A stretch of 14,374 nucleotides of DNA from an uncultured Collinsella sp. (lineage in GTDB: Bacteria; Actinomycetota; Coriobacteriia; Coriobacteriales; Coriobacteriaceae), in contig CALBBA010000169.1 of assembly GCA_937926755.1 (NCBI GenBank), positions 1 through 14,374 of the forward strand, read 5' to 3'. This document shows positions 13,681-14,374 of the stretch, piece after piece. The notes beneath the pieces were generated by a model, which made no database searches, was not told where the DNA came from, and saw only the letters and a list, made by a program, of their open reading frames with translations. Position 1 is the stretch's first letter, and every line of letters begins with the position of its first letter. The position numbers were made by a program, and so were the translations under genes.

Positions 13681-14374
13681 TCACGCGCCCCCTTTCTGGA
13701 TGAGCTCATCCAAGAGCTTCTCCGAAAACAGGTTACCGCGACCCAGCTGCCCGGCAGGATCGAGCTGGAGCTTGAGCCGCGCCGACTCGACCATGGCCTC
13801 GTGACCGTACATCGTCTCCAAGAAGCCCGCCTTGATCTTGCCGACGCCGTGTTCGGCGGAGACGGCGCCGCCCATGACCGTGACCTCGGAAGCCCACTGG
13901 GCAAAGAGTTCTCCGCCGCGGCGGTAATCCTGCGCATCGCGCGGCAGAATGTTCACATGCAGATGGTTGTTACCGATGTGCCCCCAGGCAGCAGATTCAA
14001 GCCCGCTTTCGGCCAACGTGCAGCGATAAAGGGCGATGACATCGCCCAAGCGTGCCTTGGGCACCGACATGTCAGAGCCCAGTTTGGTGATGGTGGGATC
14101 CGTGCGGCGACGCTCGTCGATAAGCATATTGACGCTCTCGGGGACCGCATGGCGGAAGAACCGCTGGCACTCGCGATCAACCTCGGTGCGCGCGACCCAT
14201 GTCGCATCGTCGCGGCCACCCGCAAACTCGAGCACCCATCCCAGGTGGTACAGTTCCTCGGTCGCCTGGGCCTCGTCATCGCAGTCGAGCTCCACGTACA
14301 CACAGACCTTGGCCTCTTTGTCGAGCGCCGGCAGCGAGGCAAACGCCGTCGACTGCTCGCGCTGGCGACGTAGA
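13681..14374 (-). CDS. FAD-linked lactate/glycolate oxidase, GlcD-like, C-terminal part (runs off window)
   Basis: About 231 residues of a GlcD/D-lactate dehydrogenase-type protein are visible; the N-terminal FAD-binding (PP-loop) half lies beyond the right edge. The frame stays open to the edge. The FAD-oxidase C-terminal signatures are clear: WGHIGNNHLHVNILP and GGAVSAEHGVGKIKAGFLET, then LKLQLDPAGQLGRGNLF at the end. Such enzymes oxidise D-lactate, glycolate or similar 2-hydroxy acids. Its stop TGA is immediately followed by etfB, so it is the upstream gene of one operon with etfB and etfA. The set resembles LctD of the Acetobacterium lactate dehydrogenase/Etf complex, although there the dehydrogenase gene comes after the Etf genes. 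The exact substrate is inferred. Confidence 0.9.
   Translation of the reverse strand, partial: LRRQREQSTAFASLPALDKEAKVCVYVELDCDDEAQATEELYHLGWVLEFAGGRDDATWVARTEVDRECQRFFRHAVPESVNMLIDERRRTDPTITKLGSDMSVPKARLGDVIALYRCTLAESGLESAAWGHIGNNHLHVNILPRDAQDYRRGGELFAQWASEVTVMGGAVSAEHGVGKIKAGFLETMYGHEAMVESARLKLQLDPAGQLGRGNLFSEKLLDELIQKGGA

Overview
The window looks like chromosome from a high-GC anaerobic actinobacterium of the Coriobacteriia, and Collinsella or a close relative is my best guess. This rests on overall style: GC-biased codon use with long antisense shadow ORFs, GC-rich hairpin terminators, a one-chain PurL, and an operon joining a FAD lactate/glycolate dehydrogenase to EtfB and a ferredoxin-fused EtfA, a set typical of fermenters. 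It is an inference; no marker gene in the window fixes the genus.

Layout. Bases 1-236 are AT-rich, have no convincing gene, and end at a strong plus-strand terminator (232-277). Bases 283-576 hold a degenerate tandem array of about 62-bp units, each folding as a hairpin, just downstream of a minus-strand CPA2-type cation:proton antiporter (585-2147). The antiporter is divergent from purL (2332-6078, plus), a complete single-polypeptide FGAM synthase. After purL come a strong terminator and an EamA/DMT transporter (6178-7113, plus) with its own terminator.

Bases 7212-10721 run on the minus strand. In transcription order they are azlC and azlD (branched-chain amino acid export, overlapping), a stand-alone 2-keto-3-deoxygluconate permease (kdgT), and a membrane-anchored GGDEF diguanylate cyclase. 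A perfect 11-bp inverted repeat sits between azlC and a divergent HD-domain hydrolase (10848-11660, plus). The HD gene converges on the Etf operon, and the two genes share the palindromic stop CTAG.

Bases 11657-14374 (minus strand, running in from the right edge) hold a FAD oxidase C-terminal part (cut by the window), etfB, and etfA with an N-terminal 2[4Fe-4S] ferredoxin domain. The genes are nearly contiguous. The set resembles the electron-bifurcating lactate dehydrogenase (LctBCD type), which couples lactate oxidation by NAD+ to oxidation of reduced ferredoxin.

Most genes belong to known families. The least explained parts are the hairpin array at the left, the AT-rich leader before it, and the inverted repeat at azlC, whose loop on the azlC side contains a possible Shine-Dalgarno sequence.
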